In this document: positions 18,323 to 26,808 of the stretch, piece after piece
How positions within the stretch are numbered: the first letter of the stretch is position 1
Layout: each line of letters starts with the position of its first letter
Source of the DNA: Weeksellaceae bacterium TAE3-ERU29
GTDB lineage: Bacteria > Bacteroidota > Bacteroidia > Flavobacteriales > Weeksellaceae
DNA length: 64,000 bases
Direction: 5' to 3'
NCBI GenBank assembly: GCA_019218445.1
Contig: JAHUUM010000001.1
Span: 62,001-126,000 of the forward strand
Program-made: the position numbers and the translations under genes
Notes under the pieces: generated by a model
Databases searched by the model: none
The model's input: only the letters and a program-made list of their open reading frames with translations
What the model was told of the DNA's origin: nothing

Positions 18323-20632
18323 TTATTTATACTTTACTCTTAATTCTTTAGCGGTTTCCACCATTGCTTTAAGGGCTGCTTTTGTTTCTTCCCAATGGCG
18401 AGTTTTTAGCCCACAGTCAGGGTTTACCCAAAGTAGTTTTTTATCAACTACCGCCACCGCTTTGTCCATTAGTTGTGTCATTTCCTCAACGGAAGGCACA
18501 CGAGGTGAGTGAATATCATATACACCAGGTCCTATTTCGTTAGGATATTGGAAATCAGCGAATACATCCAATAATTCCATTTGCGAACGAGAACATTCGA
18601 TAGTAATTACATCGGCGTCCATATCAGCGATGTTGGAAATAATATCGTTGAACTCGGAATAACACATGTGGGTATGAATTTGTGTTTCATCTTCCACGCC
18701 CGAAGCAGAAATTCTAAAGGCACGAATTGCCCATTCCAAGTAATTTTGCCAGTCTTTTTTACGCAACGGAAGTCCCTCACGGATTGCCGGTTCATCAATT
18801 TGGATAACTTTGATACCTGCTTTTTCCAAATCCACCACTTCATCACGAATTGCCAAAGCGATTTGCGTACAAGTAGCCGAACGCGGTTGGTCATCACGCA
18901 CAAACGACCATTGTAATATCGTAACCGGACCGGTAAGCATTCCTTTTACGGGAACATCTGTCAAAGATTGAGCAAATTTCGACCAACGAACAGTCATCGG
19001 CTCAGGACGAGAAACATCACCAAAAATAATCGGTGGTTTTACACAACGCGACCCGTAACTTTGTACCCAACCGAATTTAGTAAATGCAAATCCTTTAAGT
19101 TGCTCTCCAAAATATTCCACCATATCGTTACGCTCAAATTCTCCGTGAACTAATACATCGATATTGGCATCTTCTTGAAAACGAATCGATTCTTCGATTT
19201 CTTTTTCCAATAATTTATCGTATTCAGCTTGAGATAAATCGCCTTTCTTGAATTTGGCACGCCAACTGCGAACTTCCGAAGTTTGCGGGAATGAACCAAT
19301 TGTTGTAGTCGGGAATAAAGGCAAATTCAAGGCTTTGTGTTGTAAGTCTTTACGCTGAGCAAAAGCACTTTTACGTTGAGCGTCTTTATCCGTAATTTTA
19401 GAAAGACGGTCTTTTACGTTTTTATCGTGAATAAGCTCAGAAGTTTTTCTGCTTTCTGAGGCTTTTTTGTTTTCTTCAATAATTTTTTGAGCCGATTCGG
19501 AAACTTTACCGCTTACAATTGCATTTAGTGTTGCTACTTCGGTAACTTTCTGTTTTGCAAAGGCTAACCATTGTTTGATTTCAGGTGTTAAAACTTTCTC
19601 GTTGTTTTCCAATTCCAAATTACAAGGCGAGTGTAACAACGAACAAGAAGACGCTACAATTACACGCTCTGCACCCAATTTTTCTTTGGCTTTTTCGATA
19701 AAAGTAAGGGAATTTTCAAAATTATTTTTCCAAATATTTCGTCCGTTTACTACACCTAAAGATAAGGTTTTGTTTTCGGGGAATTTTTCCAAAACAGCGT
19801 CCAATTGCTGTGGTGCTCGTACCAAATCCACGTGAAGTGCTTCAGTAGGAAGTGAAACCGCCAAATCCAAATTATCACCTAAAGCCTCAAAATAAGTCGT
19901 TAGGATAATTTTCAATTTAGGGAATTCCTTTTGGAAACTTTCGTACACTTCTTTGTAGGCTTTTTGAGCTTTTTCGTCCAAATCCAATGATAAAAACGGC
20001 TCATCAATTTGCACCCATTCCACACCCGCATCTTGCAATTCGCCTAAAATCTGACGATATACTTTCAACAAAGAAGGCAACAAATCCAAGCGATGAAATC
20101 CTTCTTCTTTTTCTTTTCCTAATAATAAATAGGTAATTGCCCCGATTAAAACCGGTTTAGTTTCAATTCCTAATTCTTTCGCCTCTTTATAGTATTCCAA
20201 AGCGAAGTTTTTTCGCAATGAAAATGCTTGATTTTTAGCAAATTCAGGAACGATATAGTGATAATTGGTGTCAAACCATTTGGTCATTTCCATGGCAGTG
20301 ATGTCAATTCCTTCTTTTTGGTAACCTCTTGCTAATGCAAAATAAAGTTCCAAATCGGTTTTTTTCGCTTTTTCCAATTCTGCGTAACGCTCAGGAATAG
20401 CATTAAAACTGAAACTTGCGTCCAAAATCTGGTCGTACAATGAAAAATCATTGGAAGGAATTAAATCAATTCCCGCCTCTTTTTGCAATTTCCAGTTATG
20501 CGTACGGATTTCTTTTGCTGTTTTTTGTAACTGCTCTTCGGTTATAGCTCCCGCCCAGAATTTCTCATTTGCTTTTTTAAGCTGTCTTTTTTCTCCTATT
20601 CGGGGGTAACCTAAAATGTTTGACTTTGTCAT
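18323..20632 (-). CDS. metE: Cobalamin-independent methionine synthase
   Basis: 769 aa, full length for MetE, which transfers the methyl group of 5-methyltetrahydropteroyltri-glutamate to homocysteine. The N-terminal domain opens with NILGYPRIGEKRQLKKANE. The catalytic C-terminal barrel has TTTIGSFPQTSEVR (~440-455), the zinc ligands His and Cys in HTHMCYSEFNDI (~640-651), and Cys in VNPDCGLKTRHW (~725-736). IDEPAIREGLP binds homocysteine. Codon use here is richer in G+C than its neighbours. A hairpin lies just upstream of the gene. It converges with sulP. Confident. Confidence 0.95.
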   Translation of the reverse strand: MTKSNILGYPRIGEKRQLKKANEKFWAGAITEEQLQKTAKEIRTHNWKLQKEAGIDLIPSNDFSLYDQILDASFSFNAIPERYAELEKAKKTDLELYFALARGYQKEGIDITAMEMTKWFDTNYHYIVPEFAKNQAFSLRKNFALEYYKEAKELGIETKPVLIGAITYLLLGKEKEEGFHRLDLLPSLLKVYRQILGELQDAGVEWVQIDEPFLSLDLDEKAQKAYKEVYESFQKEFPKLKIILTTYFEALGDNLDLAVSLPTEALHVDLVRAPQQLDAVLEKFPENKTLSLGVVNGRNIWKNNFENSLTFIEKAKEKLGAERVIVASSCSLLHSPCNLELENNEKVLTPEIKQWLAFAKQKVTEVATLNAIVSGKVSESAQKIIEENKKASESRKTSELIHDKNVKDRLSKITDKDAQRKSAFAQRKDLQHKALNLPLFPTTTIGSFPQTSEVRSWRAKFKKGDLSQAEYDKLLEKEIEESIRFQEDANIDVLVHGEFERNDMVEYFGEQLKGFAFTKFGWVQSYGSRCVKPPIIFGDVSRPEPMTVRWSKFAQSLTDVPVKGMLTGPVTILQWSFVRDDQPRSATCTQIALAIRDEVVDLEKAGIKVIQIDEPAIREGLPLRKKDWQNYLEWAIRAFRISASGVEDETQIHTHMCYSEFNDIISNIADMDADVITIECSRSQMELLDVFADFQYPNEIGPGVYDIHSPRVPSVEEMTQLMDKAVAVVDKKLLWVNPDCGLKTRHWEETKAALKAMVETAKELRVKYK

Positions 20633-20834
20633 TTGATATTTATTTTTTATTACGGAACATTCCTTTTAACACCGACAAATGTCCGTATAATATTTTTAAA
20701 CACCAAATTATTTTCCGAATAAACAACAAAATACAAGATTATACCATATCTATAAAATAGAAAGCAAATAGTATTTACATCTAAATTTTTTATAGAAAAG
20801 AAATTACTTTTACAGTGATTATTATAAAAAACTT
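20633..20834. promoter_or_regulatory. metE upstream region with a hairpin
   Basis: About 200 bp with no gene. On the minus strand CGGACATT (plus 20678-20685) can pair with AATGTTCCG (plus 20653-20661) across a 16-nt loop in the metE 5' leader, with one bulged base. I see no recognisable SAM or cobalamin riboswitch core. The rest is A/T-rich DNA before the locus 2 promoter. Confidence 0.4.
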
Positions 20835-20864
20835 TTTACTAATTAAAAATAATTTCTATATTTG
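20835..20864 (+). promoter_or_regulatory. Promoter of surface locus 2
   Basis: TATATTTG (20857-20864) is a perfect -7 box aligned with that of locus 1, followed by the same GTTATCA. The -33 position has TTT (20835-20837) instead of TTG, so it may be weaker than the locus 1 promoter. Confidence 0.6.
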
Positions 20865-20947
20865 CCATGTTATCAGACACAAATGAACAACACACAAATA
20901 AATATAAACTTTAACATTTTAAATTTGCACAATTCAAGAAATAGTGT

Positions 20948-20997
<50 letters not shown>

Positions 20998-21075
20998 TAA
21001 TCAGGCGTGTGCGTTAGTCTATAGAAAATTTTCAAAAAACACAAATAAGCTAAAATTAAATTTAGCTCTAAAAAA

Positions 21076-21114
21076 AAGCCGTATTTCCCTTTTACAGGGA
21101 GATACGGCTTTTTT
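21076..21114 (+). terminator. First leader hairpin of locus 2, terminator-like
   Basis: AAGCCGTATTTCCC / GGGAGATACGGCTT (14 pairs including one G-T), loop TTTTACA, followed by T6 in all. It covaries with the locus 1 hairpin at four base pairs. Confidence 0.8.
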
Positions 21115-21182
21115 CATATTTTTTATTTTGGGATTAACTTCTCAAGAGTTTAAAAATAACATTTGTCTTTCCAGTTCATCAA

Positions 21183-21221
21183 CCGAGTTAAGTTTTAAAG
21201 TAAACTGTTTCTTATACTCGG
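21183..21221 (+). promoter_or_regulatory. Middle leader hairpin of locus 2
   Basis: CCGAGT / ACTCGG arms enclosing ~27 nt, at the position of the CAGAG/CTCTG hairpin of locus 1. The sequence differs and the location is kept. Confidence 0.4.
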
Positions 21222-21227
21222 TTGCCT

Positions 21228-21270
21228 GCCTGTTCCTCTTTGTGTGTGTTGGGGGAGCAGGCTTTTTTTT
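21228..21270 (+). terminator. Second leader hairpin of locus 2, terminator-like, GU-rich loop
   Basis: GCCTGTTCCTC pairs with GGGGAGCAGGC, followed by eight T. The loop TTTGTGTGTGTTG is complementary to the CA tract upstream. One G-T pair of locus 1 is G-C here. Confidence 0.7.
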
Positions 21271-21280
21271 TAAAATAAAA

Positions 21281-21911
21281 ATTAACAATGAAAAATTAAA
21301 AAATATAGCGTGCGTCATTGCGAGTTTACGAAGCAATCTCAATACGAGTGCGGTGCTGAGACATCCCCCTTTACCCCCCTTCAAAGGGAAAGTCTGCGGG
21401 AGCAGAGTATGTGATGATACCGTTAAATTCCCCCTTGAGGAGGCTTGGGGGTGTTTCGTACAAAAAAAAACGAAATCCTTTGTCACCCTGAACTTGTTTC
21501 AGGGTCTCATAATAAAAATAAATAGAGTCAAAACACATGTCATTGCGAGAGCTTGCTCGTGGCAATCCCTAACAAATCTATTTAGAGATTGCTTTATTCT
21601 TCGCAATGACGTGAAAATAGAAAAATGTACGTCATTGTCGAATGCAATGCTGAAACAAGGTTGGCATGACAGTAGGAATATAACATCCCCCTTACCCCCC
21701 TTGAAAGGGGGAATAAATACTGCTAAATATCCCCTTGAGGGGATTGTAGGGGTGTTGCACACAAAAATAAACAGAGCAAAAACGCACGTCATTGCGAGAG
21801 CTTGCTCGTGGCAATCCCTAACAAATCTATTCAGAGCTTGCTTCATTCTTCGCAATGACGTGAAAACAAAAGAAACAATTAAAAACTAAATATTAACAAT
21901 TAAAAATTAAA
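21281..21911. repeat. Mosaic of dispersed repeats inserted between leader 2 and its genes
   Basis: A near-perfect 20-bp direct repeat (19 of 20 identical; 21281-21300 and 21892-21911) flanks ~590 bp absent from the equivalent place in locus 1. Inside, a two-part unit occurs twice: a C/G-run inverted-repeat element (about 21360-21470 and 21680-21768) and an ~80-bp element running from GTCATTGCGAGAGC to GCAATGACGTGAAAA (21538-21616 and 21787-21866). A CCCTGAACTTGTTTCAGGG palindrome lies at about 21486-21505. Long open frames across it are artefacts. Confidence 0.8.
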
Positions 21912-21916
21912 GAATT

Positions 21917-22534
21917 ATGAAACGAGTATTTACAACATTAGCAATTGTCTTAGCCGGTGTAACATTTGCACAGGTAGGCATTAACACAGAAAACAATGGA
22001 GACATAGCACCTGATGCGGTATTCCATGTAAAAAACAAAACAGGAGAAAAAAAAGGCGTAGTCCTACCGGAAGTTACCTTAAACAACACTAACCAAGTAT
22101 TAAACGGCAGTACCAATTCCGATGGCTTATTAGTTTGGAATAACGGTGGTAGTTTAGCCAAAGGTTACTACTATTGGGACGGCTCCTCTTGGGCAAAAGT
22201 AGGAAACAGTGCTAAAAATGTAGGGTCAGTTTACCAAAAAGTAAGAGTATTTAGAGGTTCAACCTTTTCGTCATCAGATATCCAAGACGATGATTATTTA
22301 ATCGCTTTTACAGATGTAGGAAGTGTTGCTATGCCAGCCGTAACGGATAAATATAAAAACCGAACCATCTGTTTTAGAAATTCTACAACAGCTCCTTTTG
22401 GAACAGGTGCAAAACAAGTAAACATGACCAATGTAGTAGCAGGAGGAGCAACAATCAATCCCAATCTAACCAGATGCTTTACATCTTTCCAAGATACAGA
22501 TGATCAATGGTATTGGATATCCACATCATTCTAA
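21917..22534 (+). CDS. Small secreted surface protein, first gene of locus 2 (205 aa)
   Basis: The signal peptide ends at TFAQ, followed by VGINTENNGDIAPDAVFHVKN-type head and KGVVLPEVTL...GLLVWNNG...GYYYWDGSSWAKVG. The second half (RTICFRNSTTAPFGTG, TRCFTSFQDTDDQWYW) is homologous to the end of the 210-aa protein that opens locus 1. Immediately before the ATG, the A/T-rich stretch resembles the one before the 210-aa gene. It is the first of three genes in the operon. Function unknown; exported. Confidence 0.7.
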   Translation: MKRVFTTLAIVLAGVTFAQVGINTENNGDIAPDAVFHVKNKTGEKKGVVLPEVTLNNTNQVLNGSTNSDGLLVWNNGGSLAKGYYYWDGSSWAKVGNSAKNVGSVYQKVRVFRGSTFSSSDIQDDDYLIAFTDVGSVAMPAVTDKYKNRTICFRNSTTAPFGTGAKQVNMTNVVAGGATINPNLTRCFTSFQDTDDQWYWISTSF

Positions 22535-22550
22535 TTAAAATAAAATCAAT

Positions 22551-24701
22551 ATGAAAAAATATATCATCATAGCATCGCTTTTAGGTTTGGTATTCTCATC
22601 TAAAGCGCAAGCACAAATAAGAACAAATGCAGCTGTTGATGCGGCTATTAACAACCAAAACCCATTTTTGGATGCTTCATCACAATCACTTTTTTCAAAC
22701 ATTGGAAAAGGGATTGTATTTCCAAGAACAAACTTGACTACCTTTAAATTTAAAACCGATTTGATAGATGGCTCAGGAACCTATTTTCCCACAGCTTTTG
22801 ACGGGATGTTGGTTTACAATACCCATGTAGAAGAAAATGCTACGATAGATGACCCTGCCACTGGTTCTTATACTTTAGATTTAAAAGAAGGCTTTTATTA
22901 CTTTTCCAATCCTAATGGAGACACTTCAGGGAATTTAGCCGGCGGAAGATGGAAACCCCTTGGTTCAGGAGCAAACATATCGAGTATCTATAGCCAAAAC
23001 GGAACACTTTCAGGAGACAGAGAGGTAAACTTAGACAATCATAACCTAAACTTTATAGGAGGAAATGTAGGGATGAATACCACTAAGCCAAAAGCGACCT
23101 TAGACATTGAGGCAGTTCCGAATGCGGATACGAATGGTATATTAATACCAAGACTAAGCTCAGCACAACGTAGCGCATTTGTAAATCCTGAAAAAGGATT
23201 AATGATTTATAACACAGAGTTAGAATGTTATGAAACCAATACAGGTACTCCAGTAGAACCGAGGTGGCAATGTTTGGCAACTGCAGAAAATGTACAAACA
23301 TTAAGTATAGAGCCTTTAGGCTTTGAGGGTAATTTTAAATATGCAAGTACTAATTATCCTTCAAAACATAAAGTAGTTTTTAAGGTAACGAACAATACGA
23401 GTAGTGAGTTAACAGGATTAGACTTAAGTTATATTTATGTACAAGGAAATACACAATATATTGCAGAAGGACAAAATGATAATGTAACGATTCCTGCCAA
23501 TTCTTCTAAAATATTAAAATACGGAATTTCAGGGCAGAATTGGGGAGAGTATTCTACTTTTACTTTAAAGTATGATCAGTATTCTTCAGCGACTATAAGA
23601 TTAAACCCTGATCGTAGTGGATATAGTGAAACCGGTATATCAAAAGGAAATGGCGGAACGGCCGATATTGGCGAGATGAAATTAGAGCTGTTTTTAGTAA
23701 AAGATACAGGAATAGACAAGACAGTAACTATTACTGCAGATAATCCGTTAAAAGTAAAAATCCCATTTACGAAAGGAGAAGGAAATTATTTAGGCTATGA
23801 ATCTGAGCTAATTACATTGAACGATGCAGAGGGCAATCCTCGACAAATTCAATTAAAATATGGAGGAGGTAATTTAGATATAAAAACAGGAGAGATAGAG
23901 GCAGAGATAGTTTCGGTAGATGGGAATGATTTTGCTTTACCACAAACTACATTGGGAGTGAATACAACGATAGCACAAATTCCTGTAAAGTTAAATGATA
24001 CTGATAAGGGAACATTTGATTTGATTGCTTACGGAGGAATCCCTGACAGAAATTATAATAGAGATGATAAACATAAGTTTGTATATATGCCGATACAGTC
24101 TCCTTCAGGAAGAATATGGTTGAATAATAACTTAGGTGCAGAATATAGTAATATAAATTCAGAATTCTTTAATCCTCAACAACAAGCACAGTCTCTAACA
24201 GATATTTATGCGAGAGGTAGTGCTTTTCAAATGCGTAGGGCTGCAGATGGACATGAATTAACTACTGTTGAGAATGAAGAGATAGTATTTAAAGAAGAGG
24301 AGGTAGTAGCTACTGCAGATGATTTTTATCCTAATAGTTCAAAGATTTTTAAAAATCCTAAATCTCGATACCCTACCCCATTTAAAGATAGAATATATAC
24401 TTGGATGGATGCCCCATATAAATGGAGCCATAATGAAGAGTGGTTGGGCTTATGGTTAATAAATGGAGCCAATAACCCATGTCCGGAAGGATTTAGACCT
24501 CCTAGTTCAGCAGAGATTGAAGAAGAAATTAGGTATTTGAAGACTATTAACAAGAAAGGACTTTATGAGTCATTAAAACTTGTTGTTGGTATATGGACTA
24601 ATGATGGTAGAGCTGTTACAATGAATCCAAGTACGGTTTTTTTAGGCTATTCAGGAGAGCAAAGTCAAATTCCAGTTCGTTGTATAAAGCACGAGAATTA
24701 A
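22551..24701 (+). CDS. Secreted surface protein with FISUMP-type C-terminus (716 aa)
   Basis: The signal peptide ends near AQAQ. The N-terminal ~130 residues (FLDASS, GIVFPRTN, DGMLVYNT, GFYYFSNPNG) match the 624-aa fibre protein of locus 1. Residues ~165-245 carry a second head (VGMNTTKPKATLDI) and another GILIPRLSSAQR...NPEKGLMIYNT module. A beta-rich middle follows. The C-terminal ~220 residues, from FVYMPIQSPSGRIWLNNNLGA through NNPCPEGFRPPSSAE to VRCIKHEN, fit the FISUMP domain (Fibrobacter succinogenes major paralogous domain). Its distant locus 1 counterpart has a coiled-coil tail instead. Role in surface display is inferred. Confidence 0.75.
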   Translation: MKKYIIIASLLGLVFSSKAQAQIRTNAAVDAAINNQNPFLDASSQSLFSNIGKGIVFPRTNLTTFKFKTDLIDGSGTYFPTAFDGMLVYNTHVEENATIDDPATGSYTLDLKEGFYYFSNPNGDTSGNLAGGRWKPLGSGANISSIYSQNGTLSGDREVNLDNHNLNFIGGNVGMNTTKPKATLDIEAVPNADTNGILIPRLSSAQRSAFVNPEKGLMIYNTELECYETNTGTPVEPRWQCLATAENVQTLSIEPLGFEGNFKYASTNYPSKHKVVFKVTNNTSSELTGLDLSYIYVQGNTQYIAEGQNDNVTIPANSSKILKYGISGQNWGEYSTFTLKYDQYSSATIRLNPDRSGYSETGISKGNGGTADIGEMKLELFLVKDTGIDKTVTITADNPLKVKIPFTKGEGNYLGYESELITLNDAEGNPRQIQLKYGGGNLDIKTGEIEAEIVSVDGNDFALPQTTLGVNTTIAQIPVKLNDTDKGTFDLIAYGGIPDRNYNRDDKHKFVYMPIQSPSGRIWLNNNLGAEYSNINSEFFNPQQQAQSLTDIYARGSAFQMRRAADGHELTTVENEEIVFKEEEVVATADDFYPNSSKIFKNPKSRYPTPFKDRIYTWMDAPYKWSHNEEWLGLWLINGANNPCPEGFRPPSSAEIEEEIRYLKTINKKGLYESLKLVVGIWTNDGRAVTMNPSTVFLGYSGEQSQIPVRCIKHEN

Positions 24702-24729
24702 TAATAAATCTTTTAGAATTATAGAGAGG

Positions 24730-24755
24730 AGAGGTAATCTTTAAAGATTACCTCT
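24730..24755. terminator. 26-bp perfect palindrome between the two FISUMP genes
   Basis: AGAGGTAATCTTT followed directly by its exact reverse complement, 28 nt after the 716-aa gene. There is no T run, so it may be a processing or attenuation hairpin or a protein site rather than a full terminator. Confidence 0.5.
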
Positions 24756-24804
24756 TGCCTTCATGAAAACTCTTTAGTCATATTAATCAAAAAAAGAAAT
24801 AAAA

Positions 24805-26244
24805 ATGAAAAGAATTATATTAATAGGCTTGAGCTTTATGGCATATAACTTACAAGCCCAAGTAGGAATAAATACAGAAACACCAAAAGCGACTTTAGAT
24901 GTAAAAGGAGATGCCCGAATACAGGAATTAAAGAAGACCAGTTTAGGTGATAATGAGATAGAAGAAGCCTTAAGAACCTATGATGATTGTCCATGTTTTT
25001 TAGTAATAGGAAACGATGGGAAAGTACGTCGTTTATCTATGTCAGAAGTAAATCTAAGTGAAGGAGAAGGAGATAGTACAGGAAATCAAGGAGGATCCGG
25101 AGAGACAAAAACTGTAGCGGACTTAGGGAATAGTGCTTCTGCAACAATTGAAGATCAAATAATATATATAAGTTCAATAACTTATACAGGAGGAGAACAT
25201 CAGGGAGTAATAGATAATGATGTAAATAAGTATATAATAAAAATACCTTACACAAACGGAGATGGAGGAGCTTATCAGACAGCAACTTCAGAGGCGAAAA
25301 CAGTAGGAGTATCATCTGAAAATGGCGCTTCTTCAGATATTTCAATGAAAATAACAGGAGGTACTCTAACCAATGGTACAGGCTTTATAGAAGCAGAGAT
25401 AGCTACCCCATCAACATTTAATGTTAAGAAGTTAGAGGCAACGAACACTCAAAAGATAGCAGACTTTAAGTTTACATTAAATGGACAAGAGCATACAGTA
25501 AGCTTAACAGCGATAGGCGGTATATTAGATAAGCAATACGGAGATGGTGTTCATAACTTTGTGTATTTACCGATTCAAGTGACAGATAATAACGTATATG
25601 AGAAAGTGTGGTTAAATTATAACTTAGGAGCCGCTTATTCAAAATTGAATACGTCTGATTTTAACTTAGGAATAAATAAAACAGGAACAGAAGCACATAA
25701 TGATGATAAATTGTATGGTTCATTATATCAATGGCAAAGACAATCAGACGGGCATGAGTTTAGAAATTCAGAGACAATAGAAACTCAGGCAACGGATTGG
25801 ACAGCGACATCGCCTGAGGATGTGCAAGGGAAGTTTATAGTAACATCAAACTTTAATTGGGTGACAGGAGGAGTGTCAGCCTCATCTGGTGATGATGTTG
25901 AGCTATGGCAATCAGGAGGTGAAAACAACCCATGTCCTAAGGGATTTCATGTGCCGACAAAGGCAGAGTGGATTGCATTTCATAAAGCAGTAACAGGGAC
26001 AGAAACTAGATATGATGGAAATAAGATGCAACAGCAACAATTATTATCAAACTTGCCTATGGCAGGGCAAAGAGTTTCAGACAGTAACTCGTTAGAGAAT
26101 ATGGAAGAGTTTGGAATCTACTGGGGCTCAGAATCTGCAGGATTGGGGAAAAGTGGAGTGCGATTATTCTTTAAATCGAATGTATCTGCGATAAGTGCAA
26201 ATAAGCGAGCAGATGGACTTAGTGTTCGTTGTGTTAAGGATTAG
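24805..26244 (+). CDS. Secreted surface protein with FISUMP domain (479 aa)
   Basis: The signal peptide ends at LQAQ, followed by VGINTETPKATLDVKGDARI. A Gly/Ser/Glu linker (~85-105) and a beta-rich region precede the C-terminal FISUMP domain (~245-479): FVYLPIQV, VWLNYNLGAAYS, LYGSLYQWQRQSDGHEF, NNPCPKGFHVPTKAEW, SVRCVKD. It is the third gene of locus 2, in the position of the 530-aa fibre protein of locus 1. FISUMP domains are common in Bacteroidota exported proteins but their function is not established. Confident for the domain only. Confidence 0.78.
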   Translation: MKRIILIGLSFMAYNLQAQVGINTETPKATLDVKGDARIQELKKTSLGDNEIEEALRTYDDCPCFLVIGNDGKVRRLSMSEVNLSEGEGDSTGNQGGSGETKTVADLGNSASATIEDQIIYISSITYTGGEHQGVIDNDVNKYIIKIPYTNGDGGAYQTATSEAKTVGVSSENGASSDISMKITGGTLTNGTGFIEAEIATPSTFNVKKLEATNTQKIADFKFTLNGQEHTVSLTAIGGILDKQYGDGVHNFVYLPIQVTDNNVYEKVWLNYNLGAAYSKLNTSDFNLGINKTGTEAHNDDKLYGSLYQWQRQSDGHEFRNSETIETQATDWTATSPEDVQGKFIVTSNFNWVTGGVSASSGDDVELWQSGGENNPCPKGFHVPTKAEWIAFHKAVTGTETRYDGNKMQQQQLLSNLPMAGQRVSDSNSLENMEEFGIYWGSESAGLGKSGVRLFFKSNVSAISANKRADGLSVRCVKD

Positions 26245-26808
26245 AAATAAGATATAAATAAATTTTTATTAAAGAAGCCGTCTCAATACTCACAAAACCT
26301 ATCTGAGATTTTAATATTTGAATATTATGCCTGTGTGTAGGAGGCGAGCAAAAAACATTAAAGAAACTATTTCGATGAGTTTTGATACGGCTTCTGTTTT
26401 TATAACCGCTTTACGACCCGCACCGTCGCCTTATAAGAAGACGGTACGTTCTCAGTCGAGCAACAAGGCACTCGTCTAGGCAACGCAATATATGCTGTTG
26501 CGAGAGATTGCTTCATTCCTAGCAATGACAGAAAAACGCATGCCATTACCGAGTGCAATACTGAAACAAGTTAAGTATGACAGTAGCGATGTAAAGCACC
26601 ATGTCACTCTGAACTTGTTTCAGAGCCGCATAAGAGTTAAGATTACTTCGCACCTCGCAATGACTTGAAATACCGCTACTTACTGATGTAATACTGAAAC
26701 AAGTTCAGCAGGACACCGCTGATATAAACGTCTGCTTGTCACCCTGAATTTATTTCAGGGTCGCATAAGAATTAAGATTACTTCGTGCCTCGCAATGACG
26801 TGAAAACA
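26245..26808. repeat. Dispersed-repeat mosaic downstream of surface locus 2
   Basis: 564 bp with no supported gene. A ~70-bp unit occurs twice (26602-26671 and 26737-26806): TGTCACYCTGAA...CAG, CGCATAAGARTTAAGATTAC, CTCGCAATGAC. An ATACTGAAACAAGTT segment precedes each copy, and a related segment occurs at 21645 in the other mosaic. A CATTCCTAGCAATGACAG remnant lies near 26512. The same repeat families therefore bracket locus 2. No transposase gene is present. Confidence 0.75.

Noticed and set aside
20633-20860. Cobalamin or SAM riboswitch upstream of metE
   Set aside because: No recognisable conserved core; only a short hairpin is visible.
21142-21855. Several 64-118-aa minus-strand frames in the repeat mosaic
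   Set aside because: They are translations of the palindromic repeats, including both copies of the same unit.
21360-21870. CRISPR-like array
   Set aside because: Only two copies of a long two-part repeat, no regular spacers and no cas genes.
21128-21889. 253-aa frame on the plus strand
   Set aside because: It runs through leader hairpins and the repeat mosaic and has no domain; similar peptide pieces (VCVGGAGFF) in locus 1 and 2 come from the conserved hairpin, not from protein conservation.
25037-25345. 102-aa Leu-rich frame antisense to the 479-aa gene
   Set aside because: Low-complexity shadow of a real gene with signal peptide and FISUMP domain.
26245-26808. Insertion sequence remnant with transposase
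   Set aside because: No transposase-like coding sequence on either strand; only short palindromic repeats.
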